From assembly GCA_031395645.1 (NCBI GenBank), contig JANNJM010000040.1, forward strand, positions 1-64,000: a stretch of 64,000 nucleotides of DNA, written 5' to 3'. Made by a program: the position numbers and the translations under genes. Shown one piece after another: positions 16,264 through 25,067 of this stretch. The notes beneath the pieces were generated by a model. That model had not been told where the DNA came from, made no database searches, and saw nothing but the letters and a program-made list of their open reading frames with translations. This stretch comes from SHZI01 sp031395645 (lineage in GTDB: Bacteria > Pseudomonadota > Gammaproteobacteria > Steroidobacterales > GCA-2729495). Position 1 is the stretch's first letter, and every line of letters starts with the position of its first letter.

Positions 16264-18640
16264 CTGCCGGCTCGCTCGCAGCGAATCGTTCGGCTTCATA
16301 GCGGGTCAGCCACTCGAGGAAAGCGCCTGCCGTTACCGGCCTGCTGAAATGGAATCCCTGCCCTATGTCGCAGTCAAGGGTGACTAGAAGTGCGGCGGCA
16401 GCCTCCGATTCAATACCTTCGGCACAGACAACGAGACCCATATTGTGGGCAAGGTCAATCGTCGAGCGGACGATGAGTACGTCGTCGGGACTTGCCGTAA
16501 GGTTCAATACGAAGGATTTATCAATCTTCAGTTCGTGCAGCGGCAGACTGCGCAGCTGGGCCAGCGACGAGTAGCCCGTACCGAAGTCATCGATGGAGAA
16601 GTGCACACCGACGCCCTGGAGCCGCCGCATGACTTCGCGGGTCAGGTTCACGTCACGAATGACATTGCTTTCAGTCATTTCCAGGATGAGCCGTGACGGA
16701 TGTACGCCGTTTTCGCGGAGTAACTCCAGCACCCGGTCCGCAAAACCGTCCTCGCCGAGATCCAGTGCAGAGACGTTCACCGAGACGATCAGCTCAATGC
16801 CAGCTGAACTCCAGTGCCTGATCTGCCTGACGACCTTGGCGAGCACGAGCTGCGTAAGCTGACCGATGAGCCCTGCCTGCTCGGCCAGCGAGATGAACTC
16901 GTCCGGCGAGACGACGCCCCGGGCCGGATGCACCCAGCGCACCAGCGCTTCCGCCTGCCGCACCTGGCGCGTGCGCAGATCGACTTTCGGCTGATAGTAA
17001 ACCTCCAACTGGTCCTGCTCGAGCGCCACTGTCAGTTCGTTGAGGAGGCCGAGGCGACGCAGGTGATTCTCGTCCTGACCCACCGAGTAAATATCGATCG
17101 CCCGCCCGAAGGTACGCGCCGCATACATGGCGATTTCAGCGCGCCGCAACAGTGTCTCCGCGTCCTCGCCGTGGGCCGGAAACAGGCAGATGCCCAGCGT
17201 GACGTCGATCCGCACCTGGGCCTCGGGGAGGCGAAGGGGCTCCACGGTGCTGTGGATGATGCGCTGTGCGGCCTGCCGGACATCCGTCTCGCCGGCATCT
17301 TCCATCAGTAGTACGAACCCGTTGCCGCCGTAACGGGCGACGGTGTCCTCAGCCCGCGCGTGGGCGCTCAACCGGCGACTGACCTCCTGCAACACGCTGT
17401 CGCCGATTTGATGACCCAGGGAGTCGTTGATTGCCTTGAAGGCAACGATGTCCAGCAGCAGCAGGGCCCCCGTCTTGTGCTGGCGCGAAGATCGCGCCAG
17501 GGCGACACTGATCCGGTCACGCAGCGCCAGGCGGTTCGGCAGGCCCGTGAGTCCGTCGTGCTGCACCTGGTGGATGATGCGCGCCTCGCGCTCGGCGATG
17601 CCATCCTGCATGTCGTTGAAGGCAGTGGAAACCACGCCAAACTCGTCGCGCCCGGTCAAGACAATCCGCTCGCCATAGAAGCCACCGGCGATGCGCCGGG
17701 CAGCTTCAGAAAGCTGGCGAAGCGGCCTGGTTACGCTCGTCGCCACAAGTTTTGCGGCCAGGATGGCAAGGGCGAGGGCAATGGACACGATGATCAGCAC
17801 TTTCGCGACCAGCCCGTCGAAGCCCCGTAGTGCGTCGTCCATGGACGTCTGGAGCACGGCGACCAGCACCCGTCCGGCACCGGGGAGAGGCGCCAGCAGC
17901 GTCAGGTATTCAGCGTCCGCGACCCGTACTTCGATAGGGCGACTGTGCGGCCTTCGATCAATCGCCAGTTCGGCAGACATGGCGCTGCGCAGGCCGGGGT
18001 TGAGCGTTGAGGCTAGCAGCCGGGCGCTCGCCGCAGTCCCGAAGGAGACGTCGAGGTTCGTGAGATTCTTGAATGTGCGCGCGAGAGCGTCGTCAATCTC
18101 AAACCCGATGCAAATCCAGCCAAGCAATTCGGGGGCCCTTATCGGTGTTACCACAATCTGGTAGGCGCCGACTCCCGGCAGGATGACCGCATCGATGGCA
18201 GACATGCCGTCCGGGGCATCGGCCAGCATGGCGGGGAACGGAAACGCTTCCGCGCCATCGATCACGGTGGCGCTGGAAAATCGGCGAGTGCTGGTGACAA
18301 TAGTGGAATCACGTCCGATAAACGCTGCCAGGTCGGCATCGATGCGGCGCCCGTGGTTGCCCAGTACCGAATTGATCGTGTCGGTGTCGCCAGTGGCAAT
18401 GGCCTCCTTGAAACCATAGTCGCTGACGAGCACCCGAACCGCAGTGGAGAGCTGAGTGGACCGCTCGGCGAGCAGTCGTTCGAACACGCGCTGGCCCACC
18501 TCAAGTTCGCTATTGGCCTTTCGGACAGCGTCGGTCCGCATGGCATCGAGCGACGCTACGACGGTAACCGACTGGATGAGTACGACCAGGCCAACGATTA
18601 CCAGGAAGATCCGCGTACCGAAGCTGCGGTTCATCGGCAT
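16202..18640 (-). CDS. Membrane sensor with degenerate GGDEF and intact EAL domains
   Basis: The 812-residue inner-membrane protein has a first membrane helix at about 8-30, a periplasmic sensor region at 30-277 (double-Cache-like by position), a second helix at 279-300, a HAMP domain at 300-352, a GGDEF domain at 361-520 and an EAL domain from about 535. The GGDEF signature reads GGNGF (438-442), so cyclase activity is unlikely. The EAL domain keeps AEALVRWVHP, NVSALDL, EMTES and DDFGTGYSSL, so c-di-GMP phosphodiesterase activity is expected, perhaps tuned by GTP binding. The start may be ATG 18640 or the ATG two codons later. Its last 62 bases overlap purU. Confidence 0.92.
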   Translation of the reverse strand: MPMNRSFGTRIFLVIVGLVVLIQSVTVVASLDAMRTDAVRKANSELEVGQRVFERLLAERSTQLSTAVRVLVSDYGFKEAIATGDTDTINSVLGNHGRRIDADLAAFIGRDSTIVTSTRRFSSATVIDGAEAFPFPAMLADAPDGMSAIDAVILPGVGAYQIVVTPIRAPELLGWICIGFEIDDALARTFKNLTNLDVSFGTAASARLLASTLNPGLRSAMSAELAIDRRPHSRPIEVRVADAEYLTLLAPLPGAGRVLVAVLQTSMDDALRGFDGLVAKVLIIVSIALALAILAAKLVATSVTRPLRQLSEAARRIAGGFYGERIVLTGRDEFGVVSTAFNDMQDGIAEREARIIHQVQHDGLTGLPNRLALRDRISVALARSSRQHKTGALLLLDIVAFKAINDSLGHQIGDSVLQEVSRRLSAHARAEDTVARYGGNGFVLLMEDAGETDVRQAAQRIIHSTVEPLRLPEAQVRIDVTLGICLFPAHGEDAETLLRRAEIAMYAARTFGRAIDIYSVGQDENHLRRLGLLNELTVALEQDQLEVYYQPKVDLRTRQVRQAEALVRWVHPARGVVSPDEFISLAEQAGLIGQLTQLVLAKVVRQIRHWSSAGIELIVSVNVSALDLGEDGFADRVLELLRENGVHPSRLILEMTESNVIRDVNLTREVMRRLQGVGVHFSIDDFGTGYSSLAQLRSLPLHELKIDKSFVLNLTASPDDVLIVRSTIDLAHNMGLVVCAEGIESEAAAALLVTLDCDIGQGFHFSRPVTAGAFLEWLTRYEAERFAASEPAVSAKLRSSFRLQTPDAPAGA

Positions 18641-18847
18641 CCGGCCGTCAGAGGCCAGCTCGTTCGAAGCGGAGAACCACGGTTACCCGGCCCATTGCGC
18701 ATACCCACGACCAAAGGTGCCCGCCCGTTGGCACGGGGAGGCGTCACTACAGCAGTACCTTAGAGGGACCGCCCGATCGGGGTCCGTGAGTTATGTCACA
18801 TTTGCCTGGACCACGAGGCCCGGAGCGCCTTCCAGTGGTAACTCAGA

Positions 18848-19741
18848 TCAAGTCCGCGACGCCGCAAATATCCCCTGGATCGAGCCGTCCATTGCCTCGT
18901 CAAACTGCGCATCACTTTGTTGCACGGTAAGCCCCTCGACCAGCGCACGCGAGAAACTTGCGATCATGTCGTGCTGGCGCACAAGGCGGCGGTTGGCTTC
19001 CTCACGGCTGTAGCCGCCGGAAAGCGCCACAACGCGCAGCACGTTCTGGTGGGTGATGCAGTCAGCGTAGAGGTTGTCCTGCTCGGGCAGCGTGAGCTTC
19101 AGCATCACGCGCTGGTTACCACTTAGCCTGCCAAGGTGCTGCAGGATCGAGGCCTTGAGCAGTGCCTCGACATTGGCCTTGTCCGGGCACTTGATGTCGA
19201 CTTCCGGCTCGATGATCGGCACGAGGCCTGCGGCAATGATCTGCTTGCCAACTTCGAACTGCTGCGCGACCACCTTCTCGATGCCACCCGCATTGGCGAG
19301 CTTGATCACCGAGCGCATCTTGGTGCCGAAGATGCGCTTGCCGACCGCCTTCTCGAGCAGCAGGCCGAGCTTCGGCATCGGCTTCATCAACTGCACGCCG
19401 TCGCCTTCGTCGGCAAGGCCGCTGTCGACCTTGAGGATCGGCACGACCCGCTTGACGTTCCAGAGGTAGTCGGCCGTGGACTGGCCCTGGATGTCGCGGT
19501 CCATCGTGTTCTCGAACAGGATCGCGGCGAGGATGCGGTCGCCATTGAAGGCGGGGGTCACGATGATGCGCGTGCGCATCTGGTGCACCAGCGCGAACAT
19601 CTGCTCGTCGTTTGACCAGGCGTCGTTCTTGAGGCCGTACAGGTTGAGGGCCTTCGGGGTGCTGCCGCCGCTCTGGTCCAGTGCCGCGATGAAGCCCTGT
19701 TGCGTGGCCATCTTGCGGGTCTGCTGTTCGATGCGATTCAT
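18848..19741 (-). CDS. Class I fructose-bisphosphate aldolase
   Basis: The 297-residue Schiff-base aldolase resembles the short bacterial class I (staphylococcal-type) enzymes. Visible motifs are GFIAALDQSGGSTPKAL at the N-terminus, ILKVDSGLADEGDGVQLMKPMP, the phosphate/active region GLVPIIEPEVDIKCPDK, and VMLKLTLPEQDNLY, which holds the likely Schiff-base lysine. It cleaves or forms fructose 1,6-bisphosphate in glycolysis/gluconeogenesis. ATG 19741 is preferred over an in-frame ATG 4 codons upstream because family members begin near MNRIEQQ. It is divergent from the RCCR-like gene. Confidence 0.93.
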   Translation of the reverse strand: MNRIEQQTRKMATQQGFIAALDQSGGSTPKALNLYGLKNDAWSNDEQMFALVHQMRTRIIVTPAFNGDRILAAILFENTMDRDIQGQSTADYLWNVKRVVPILKVDSGLADEGDGVQLMKPMPKLGLLLEKAVGKRIFGTKMRSVIKLANAGGIEKVVAQQFEVGKQIIAAGLVPIIEPEVDIKCPDKANVEALLKASILQHLGRLSGNQRVMLKLTLPEQDNLYADCITHQNVLRVVALSGGYSREEANRRLVRQHDMIASFSRALVEGLTVQQSDAQFDEAMDGSIQGIFAASRT

Positions 19742-19931
19742 GTCTGGCCTCATTGCTTGGTGGGACGCCCGGTTGGTTCCGGCTCAGAGTGCGATTCTAG
19801 AGGATGCGGGGGGTGGATTAGGAGATACCGGCTGGCGGGCAACATAGAATCTATACCAGTCAACGCGCAGCACCTCGATTAGATTGCCGAGGAAATGCTG
19901 CAGCGACGGCTGCGATAGAAGGGACAACACC

Positions 19932-20645
19932 GTGACCGACACCACCGATCCAATCCAGTCATTCGGGCAGTCCATCGAGGCCAGGCTCGCTGCCGACCTT
20001 CGCGCCTCGCCGACCCGCCGCTTCGCCGAGGTGGAAGAGGTGCACAATCTCGGCGGCCACGTGACGGGCTATGTCCGCGCCTGGGAGGCGCCGCGGCTGG
20101 ACCGCGCGGCCAGTCTGTCCGTGACCATTGCACCGGGGCTGCGTTACTTCAACATTCACGTCATCCCGGACGCTGCTTACGACGTCCCCAGGTTCCTGTT
20201 CGAGGGCATGCTCATGCCCCAGGGGAGCCAGGTCTCCATGGATCTGTATCTGGACCTGGACCTCGGCATGCAGCTGGATTACCTGGGCGCCCTCGCCGGC
20301 ATCGAGGCGATTTACAAGGAAGCCCGGCGCGACAGTCCGTACCCGCTGGAGCCGTCGCGGCTCGCTCACATGCGGGCGATCTGCTCACCGTATTTTTTCC
20401 TGGTGAACAAGGTTCCGCAGGAGGGTCTGGCGCTCATCGAGCGCTATGCCAACCGCTACTTCGACGAGTGGCTGAAGATTTTCCATACCGGCCGCCAGCT
20501 GGCAGCAGCCGAGTCGGCCAAGCGAACCGCCAGGCGCAAATACGCGGGTGAATCGGTGATTGCGCTGGACCCCGACCGGCACATGATCGTCCAGGTCTAT
20601 GGCGAGGAGACGACCTGCGCCATCGAACGGGCGATGATCCTTTGA
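19932..20645 (+). CDS. Red chlorophyll catabolite reductase/bilin reductase-like protein
   Basis: This 237-residue cytoplasmic protein has no signal peptide. By eye its central part (VPRFLFEGMLM, then MDLYLDLDLGMQLDYL and IEAIYKEA, followed by ICSPYFFLV and a C-terminal region of about 80 residues) follows the block order of plant red chlorophyll catabolite reductase, a relative of ferredoxin-dependent bilin reductases. That suggests reduction of a linear tetrapyrrole, but the assignment rests on pattern matching only. GTG 19932 has AAGGGA 7 bases upstream and is preferred to TTG 19884. It is divergent from the aldolase, and no haem oxygenase or phytochrome gene is nearby. Confidence 0.55.
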   Translation: MTDTTDPIQSFGQSIEARLAADLRASPTRRFAEVEEVHNLGGHVTGYVRAWEAPRLDRAASLSVTIAPGLRYFNIHVIPDAAYDVPRFLFEGMLMPQGSQVSMDLYLDLDLGMQLDYLGALAGIEAIYKEARRDSPYPLEPSRLAHMRAICSPYFFLVNKVPQEGLALIERYANRYFDEWLKIFHTGRQLAAAESAKRTARRKYAGESVIALDPDRHMIVQVYGEETTCAIERAMIL

Positions 20646-20712
20646 TCGCAATCAGCGAGAACCGTCATCAAAGCTGTGAACAGGCAATGGTGCATGCTCA
20701 CCGGGCGTACCA

Positions 20713-22116
20713 TCATTTCGCGGCGAGATCGCCAAAGAGGCTGACGTAGTAGCTGATGCCGGGGCGCAGGTTGGCCAGCGGCACCCGCTCATTCAGGCCA
20801 TGGCTTAAATAGTCGCTGTCCTTGAGGAATAACGGGCTGGCAACATAGCAGGGCACGTTCCTGGCGCGGTACCACATGCAGTCACTGGCCCCCAGCGCCA
20901 TGCTGGGTACTATCGGGATGCCTGGATAGACCGCGCGGATGGCCTTGCTGGCCGCAGCCAGAAAATCGGGCCGCAGCGGCGAGGCCGGGCTGTCCACCGC
21001 GCCGTTGGTAACGTCCTTCAGACTCACGCCGGGGTCGGCCATCACCCGCGACAGCTCGGCCATGATTTCCGCCCGCGCATGGCCGGGAAATATCCGGCAG
21101 TTGATGTTGGCGGTCGCGCGCTGGGGCAATGCATTGATTGCGTGGCCGCCGCCGATCATGGTCGCCACGCAGGTGGTGGCGATCTTGCTGGCGAGCAGCG
21201 GATCGGCGGACAGAGTGGCGACCGCATCCTTGTCAGCCGGATTGGCGGCAAAGGCGCGCATCGCCGCCGCAAGCCTGAGATCCCCCTCCAGCTTTGCCGT
21301 CTCCTCGAAATGGACCCTGGTCAGCGGGTTCAGTTCGGGCACGAAGCGGTGCTCGCCGATTTTCGTCAGTGCGGCCGCGAGCTGGTTGATCGCGTTGTCC
21401 GGGCGCGGCTTCGAGCTGTGGCCACCGGCGTTGGTCACGGTCAGTTCGAAATCGGCGTAGCTTTTTTCGGCGCCCTGCCAGGTCCATGAAACCGGCCTGC
21501 CGGTGACTTCGTCGAGGCGGCCGTTAAGGTCGTAATCGAGGTTGATCACCATTTCGCTCGCGGCCAGCCGGTCGGCGATCACCTGCGACGTCGCCATCGT
21601 GGTCTCCTCGTCGCCCGAGAAGGCGACGATGATCGTGCGCCGGGGCCGGAAGCCTCCGCGCCGCAGTTCGATCAGCGCCGAGATCGCCAGCGCATTGTCG
21701 AATTTCATGTCGCTGGCACCGCGCCCGAAAAGAAAGCCGTTTTCAGTCACCGGGGTGAAGGGATCGCGCTCCCAGTCGGCGGGTCTGGCCTCCACCACAT
21801 CCATATGGCCCGACACGACCAGCGGTTTCAGCGTCGGGTCGCTACCGCGCCAGGTCGCGATCAGGTAGGCGGTGCCTCCCAAAGCGGTGACCTCGGCGTC
21901 GCTATCCGCCCAACCGCCGCCGACCAGCGCCACCTTCACCGCGCGCGCGACATCGGGCGTGCGGTTGCCCGGCCCGGCGACCGAGCGCATGGCCATCGTC
22001 TCGCGCGCCAGTTCGAGCGCCTGCGCTTCGGCGCGCGGAAATGTGGCGGGCTTGGCCTTAAGCCCTGACGGGACGATCGCAAACGCGAAAATCAGGTAAA
22101 CAGCAGTCCGACGCAT
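20713..22116 (-). CDS. Exported M20 family metallopeptidase
   Basis: The 467-residue product has a Sec-type signal peptide (about residues 1-21, ending near LKA) and an M20/ArgE-DapE-CPG2 fold. The di-zinc site residues are recognisable: the His in VVSGHMDVV, the bridging Asp in LFGRGASDMKFD, the general-base and metal glutamates in FSGDEETTM, and a late His in YLSHGLNERV. It probably hydrolyses peptides or N-acyl amino acids in the periplasm. An embedded dimerisation domain sits at about 220-340. It is divergent from the DUF3300 gene with a 173-base gap. Confidence 0.93.
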   Translation of the reverse strand: MRRTAVYLIFAFAIVPSGLKAKPATFPRAEAQALELARETMAMRSVAGPGNRTPDVARAVKVALVGGGWADSDAEVTALGGTAYLIATWRGSDPTLKPLVVSGHMDVVEARPADWERDPFTPVTENGFLFGRGASDMKFDNALAISALIELRRGGFRPRRTIIVAFSGDEETTMATSQVIADRLAASEMVINLDYDLNGRLDEVTGRPVSWTWQGAEKSYADFELTVTNAGGHSSKPRPDNAINQLAAALTKIGEHRFVPELNPLTRVHFEETAKLEGDLRLAAAMRAFAANPADKDAVATLSADPLLASKIATTCVATMIGGGHAINALPQRATANINCRIFPGHARAEIMAELSRVMADPGVSLKDVTNGAVDSPASPLRPDFLAAASKAIRAVYPGIPIVPSMALGASDCMWYRARNVPCYVASPLFLKDSDYLSHGLNERVPLANLRPGISYYVSLFGDLAAK

Positions 22117-22289
22117 GGCGAATCTCCGGTTTGGCGGGCCTTCGCTGCCGCGGATACAATTCTCGACTCGCGGCGCAATCGTATTCTAGCCATCGGGTTT
22201 GGTACCCGCCCCATCGCCGGCGGGTGCTACGCTTAGCCAAGCCCGGCCTACATGATCGGGATAGCTCTGAAAAAGGGTGGGATACAAGA

Positions 22290-24032
22290 ATGCAAGCCAC
22301 TAAATCAGCCGTTGCCGTGCAGAACCCCACCCATTTCCTGACACTCGGCCTGGCACTGAGCCTGGCACTCGGCGCGCTGCTGGCAGGCTGCAGCCCCAAG
22401 GAACCGCCAGCGCCCACGGCGGCTGCAGCTCCTGCGGCGGCCGAGGCCCCAGCAAGTGATCCTGTTGCCGGGCAGGTGGAGGCCAGTCTTGCCCTCACAC
22501 CCGAGGCGATGGAGGCCCTCCTTGCGCCCATCGCGTTGTACCCGGACCCCGTCCTCGCCCAGGTGCTCACCGCCTCGACAAATCCACAGATGGTCCTTGA
22601 CGCCGGCAACTGGCTGATTGCGAATCCCGACCTCAAGGGTCGCGCCCTGGATGAGGCTGCCCAGCCGCTCGGTTTCAGTCCCTCCATGCGTGCCCTGCTC
22701 CAGTTTCCGGAAGTCGTGGACATGCTGTGCATGCAGCTCGACTGGACGACCCAGTTGGGCGAGGCCTTCGCGGCCGACCAGGCCGGCGTGCTGGACGCGG
22801 TTCAGCGACTCCGCAAGCAGTCGGCAGACGTCGGCAACCTCAAGACCTCCGACCAGATGAAGGTGAACACCGAGGTCCAGGACGGCAAGGAAGTCATCAC
22901 GGTCGAACCGGCTGATCCCAAGGTCGTTTACGTGCCCAAGTACGACCCCGTCGCGGTCTACGCGCCACCACCCGCCGTGATTCCCGCGCCGACCACCACG
23001 ACGACTGTCGTCCAGGAGAAGACGGGCTACAGCACCGGCGCGATGGTGACCACCGGCCTGCTGTCCTTCGGGGCGGGTTTGCTCGTCGCCGAAATCTTCG
23101 ATGACGACGACGACTGGGACGATTACCGCCCGAATTACGGTTATGGCGGGATGTACTACGGCGGGCGTCCCTACTATCCGCCTCCCCCAGGCTACTACCG
23201 CCCGCCCTACGGCGGCTCCTATCGGCCCGGTTACGGCTACAACCGTCCGCCCGGGTACCAGAACGGCTTCAACAACAACACCATCATCGTGAACAATCAG
23301 GGCAACGATTACTGGAACAGTTACGGCAATCGCCCCGGCAGCAATCGACCGGGTGCTGGCGGAAACCAGTCCGGGCGGCCCGGAAGTCCGATCTCGACGG
23401 CCCGGCCGAATCGTCCCGAGATGCAGGCGCTGGATCAGCAACAGCGCACCCGGCAGGCAGAGGCAAGGTCCCGGCCGCGCCCTGTGTCCACCGACAAGAG
23501 CGCCGGCTGGCAGGGGCAGAACAGCTACGTGGGAGCCAAGAACAAGGCCACGGGCGCCAAGCCGGCTCAGCAGGCTGGCCGCCCGAGTTCCATACCGACC
23601 ACCGGCAAGGTCCAGGGTGGCTACGCCGGCGCCCGTCCGGAAGGCCAGGCGGCCCGCGACAAGATGGTCGCCGGTAGACCGGAGCTTCCTGGCACGACGG
23701 GCAACGCGAGCCGCGAGCGGCCGAAGTCCTCGGGCAGTGCAGACCGGGGCTATGGCGACAGCGGCCGGCCAACCCGCCAGGCGGGGCAGCAGCAAACGTC
23801 GCGACAGTCGCAGCAGAAGCAGCCCACCCGTCCGGCGCAGTCGCGACCGGCGCCGCGGCCTTCCGCCGACAGAAGCGGTGCCTCACGGTCTGGTGGCAGC
23901 AGCTTCGGCGGCGCGAGCCAGGGCGGCAACGACCGGGCTGCCAGCCAGCGCGGTCGCCAGAGCATGCCCGAGGGCGCCCGCTCGAAGGGCGGTAGTGCGA
24001 ATCGTGGTGGTGGCAACAAGAGTCGGCGTTAG
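22290..24032 (+). CDS. DUF3300 lipoprotein with low-complexity tail
   Basis: The 580-residue lipoprotein has a signal peptide ending in a lipobox LAGC at about residues 29-32. A conserved DUF3300 domain at about 65-220 follows (LLAPIALYPDPVLAQVLTAS, ALLQFPEVVDMLC, KVVYVPKYDPVAVY). Next come one hydrophobic segment (GAMVTTGLLSFGAGLLVAEI), an acidic DDDDDWDD patch, a Tyr/Pro/Gly-rich stretch and a long Gln/Arg/Ser/Gly-rich disordered tail. Function is unknown. The ATG at 22290 is chosen because the upstream open frame lacks a signal. It is 11 bases from a DUF2950 gene; the two families often occur together. Confidence 0.9.
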   Translation: MQATKSAVAVQNPTHFLTLGLALSLALGALLAGCSPKEPPAPTAAAAPAAAEAPASDPVAGQVEASLALTPEAMEALLAPIALYPDPVLAQVLTASTNPQMVLDAGNWLIANPDLKGRALDEAAQPLGFSPSMRALLQFPEVVDMLCMQLDWTTQLGEAFAADQAGVLDAVQRLRKQSADVGNLKTSDQMKVNTEVQDGKEVITVEPADPKVVYVPKYDPVAVYAPPPAVIPAPTTTTTVVQEKTGYSTGAMVTTGLLSFGAGLLVAEIFDDDDDWDDYRPNYGYGGMYYGGRPYYPPPPGYYRPPYGGSYRPGYGYNRPPGYQNGFNNNTIIVNNQGNDYWNSYGNRPGSNRPGAGGNQSGRPGSPISTARPNRPEMQALDQQQRTRQAEARSRPRPVSTDKSAGWQGQNSYVGAKNKATGAKPAQQAGRPSSIPTTGKVQGGYAGARPEGQAARDKMVAGRPELPGTTGNASRERPKSSGSADRGYGDSGRPTRQAGQQQTSRQSQQKQPTRPAQSRPAPRPSADRSGASRSGGSSFGGASQGGNDRAASQRGRQSMPEGARSKGGSANRGGGNKSRR

Positions 24033-24043
24033 GAGCAGCATTT

Positions 24044-24994
24044 ATGAGCACAGCAAATAGAATCCAAACGACGAGCATCGCGATCATCCTCCTGACGGCA
24101 GCCCTGCTGTCTGCGTGCGCTCCGAAGCCCGAAGTCCACGCCTCTTTCGCCACGGCGGAAGACGCGGTCACCGCGCTGATTGCGGCGTTCGAGAAGAACG
24201 ATGTGGCGACTGTCGGGCGACTCCTGGGCCCGGGCTCGGAAGACCTCATATCGTCGGGCGATCCGGTGGCCGACAAGTCAGGCCGCGAATCGTTCGTCGC
24301 GTCTTACCGGGAGAAGCATGCACTGGTGGCCGACGGCGACAGCAAACGCGTGCTCCAGGTTGGCGCGACGGCCTGGCCCGTGCCGGTGCCGGTCGTACAG
24401 CGGGAGGGCCGCTGGTACCTGGATGGCGTGGAGGGCGCTGACGAGATCATCTACCGGCGTATTGGCGGGAACGAACTCGGTGCCATCGCAGCGGCCCGCG
24501 GCTTCGTCGAGGCGCAGCAGGAGTACGCGTCCGAAGCCCGCGATGGCAATCCGGGCGGCGGCGTCTACGCGCAGAAACTCCTCAGCGATCATGGCCGGCA
24601 GAACGGCCTGTACTGGCCCACGGGCGCTGGCGAAGTGCCGAGCCCGGCAGGCCCGTTCGTCGCGTCCGCCGGCGCCGAAGGCTATCGCTCCGGGGCTGAG
24701 GGGCAGCGGGTGCCCTACCACGGCTACTACTACCGTTCGCTATACGGCCAGGGGTCGTCCGCCAATGGAGGCGCCGTTAATTACTTCACCGATGGACTGG
24801 TCACGCAGGGCTTTGCCCTGATCGCCTGGCCTGCAGATTACGGCGCCAGCGGCGTAAAGACGTTCATCGTGAACCAGGACGGCGTAGTTTTCGAGAAGGA
24901 CCTGGGCGAAGACACGGCCACCGTCGTGGAGACTATCCAGGACTTCGACCCGGACAGTTCCTGGCAACCGGTGAACGCCGTCACCGGCGCCTGA
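24044..24994 (+). CDS. DUF2950 lipoprotein
   Basis: The 316-residue product has a signal peptide ending in the lipobox LSAC (residues 22-25) and a DUF2950 domain over most of its length. It begins with FATAEDAVTALIAAFEKNDVA and includes EYASEARDGNPGGGVYAQKL, GLYWP and HGYYYRSLYGQG. The family has no established biochemical role. It follows the DUF3300 lipoprotein in a two-gene operon, which suggests a shared envelope function. A GGAGCA ribosome site lies before the ATG. Confidence 0.93.
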   Translation: MSTANRIQTTSIAIILLTAALLSACAPKPEVHASFATAEDAVTALIAAFEKNDVATVGRLLGPGSEDLISSGDPVADKSGRESFVASYREKHALVADGDSKRVLQVGATAWPVPVPVVQREGRWYLDGVEGADEIIYRRIGGNELGAIAAARGFVEAQQEYASEARDGNPGGGVYAQKLLSDHGRQNGLYWPTGAGEVPSPAGPFVASAGAEGYRSGAEGQRVPYHGYYYRSLYGQGSSANGGAVNYFTDGLVTQGFALIAWPADYGASGVKTFIVNQDGVVFEKDLGEDTATVVETIQDFDPDSSWQPVNAVTGA

Positions 24995-25067
24995 ACGTCA
25001 CGTGCGGCCCCGTTTGCATAGGCTGCCGCTGCGGAATAATCGAAATAGCCAAAGGGAAAAACACGTC

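Noticed and set aside
22305..23795. Long minus-strand frame opposite the DUF3300 gene
   Set aside because: Composition is Val/Gly/Arg-rich and follows from the repetitive plus-strand gene; no start context or family match.
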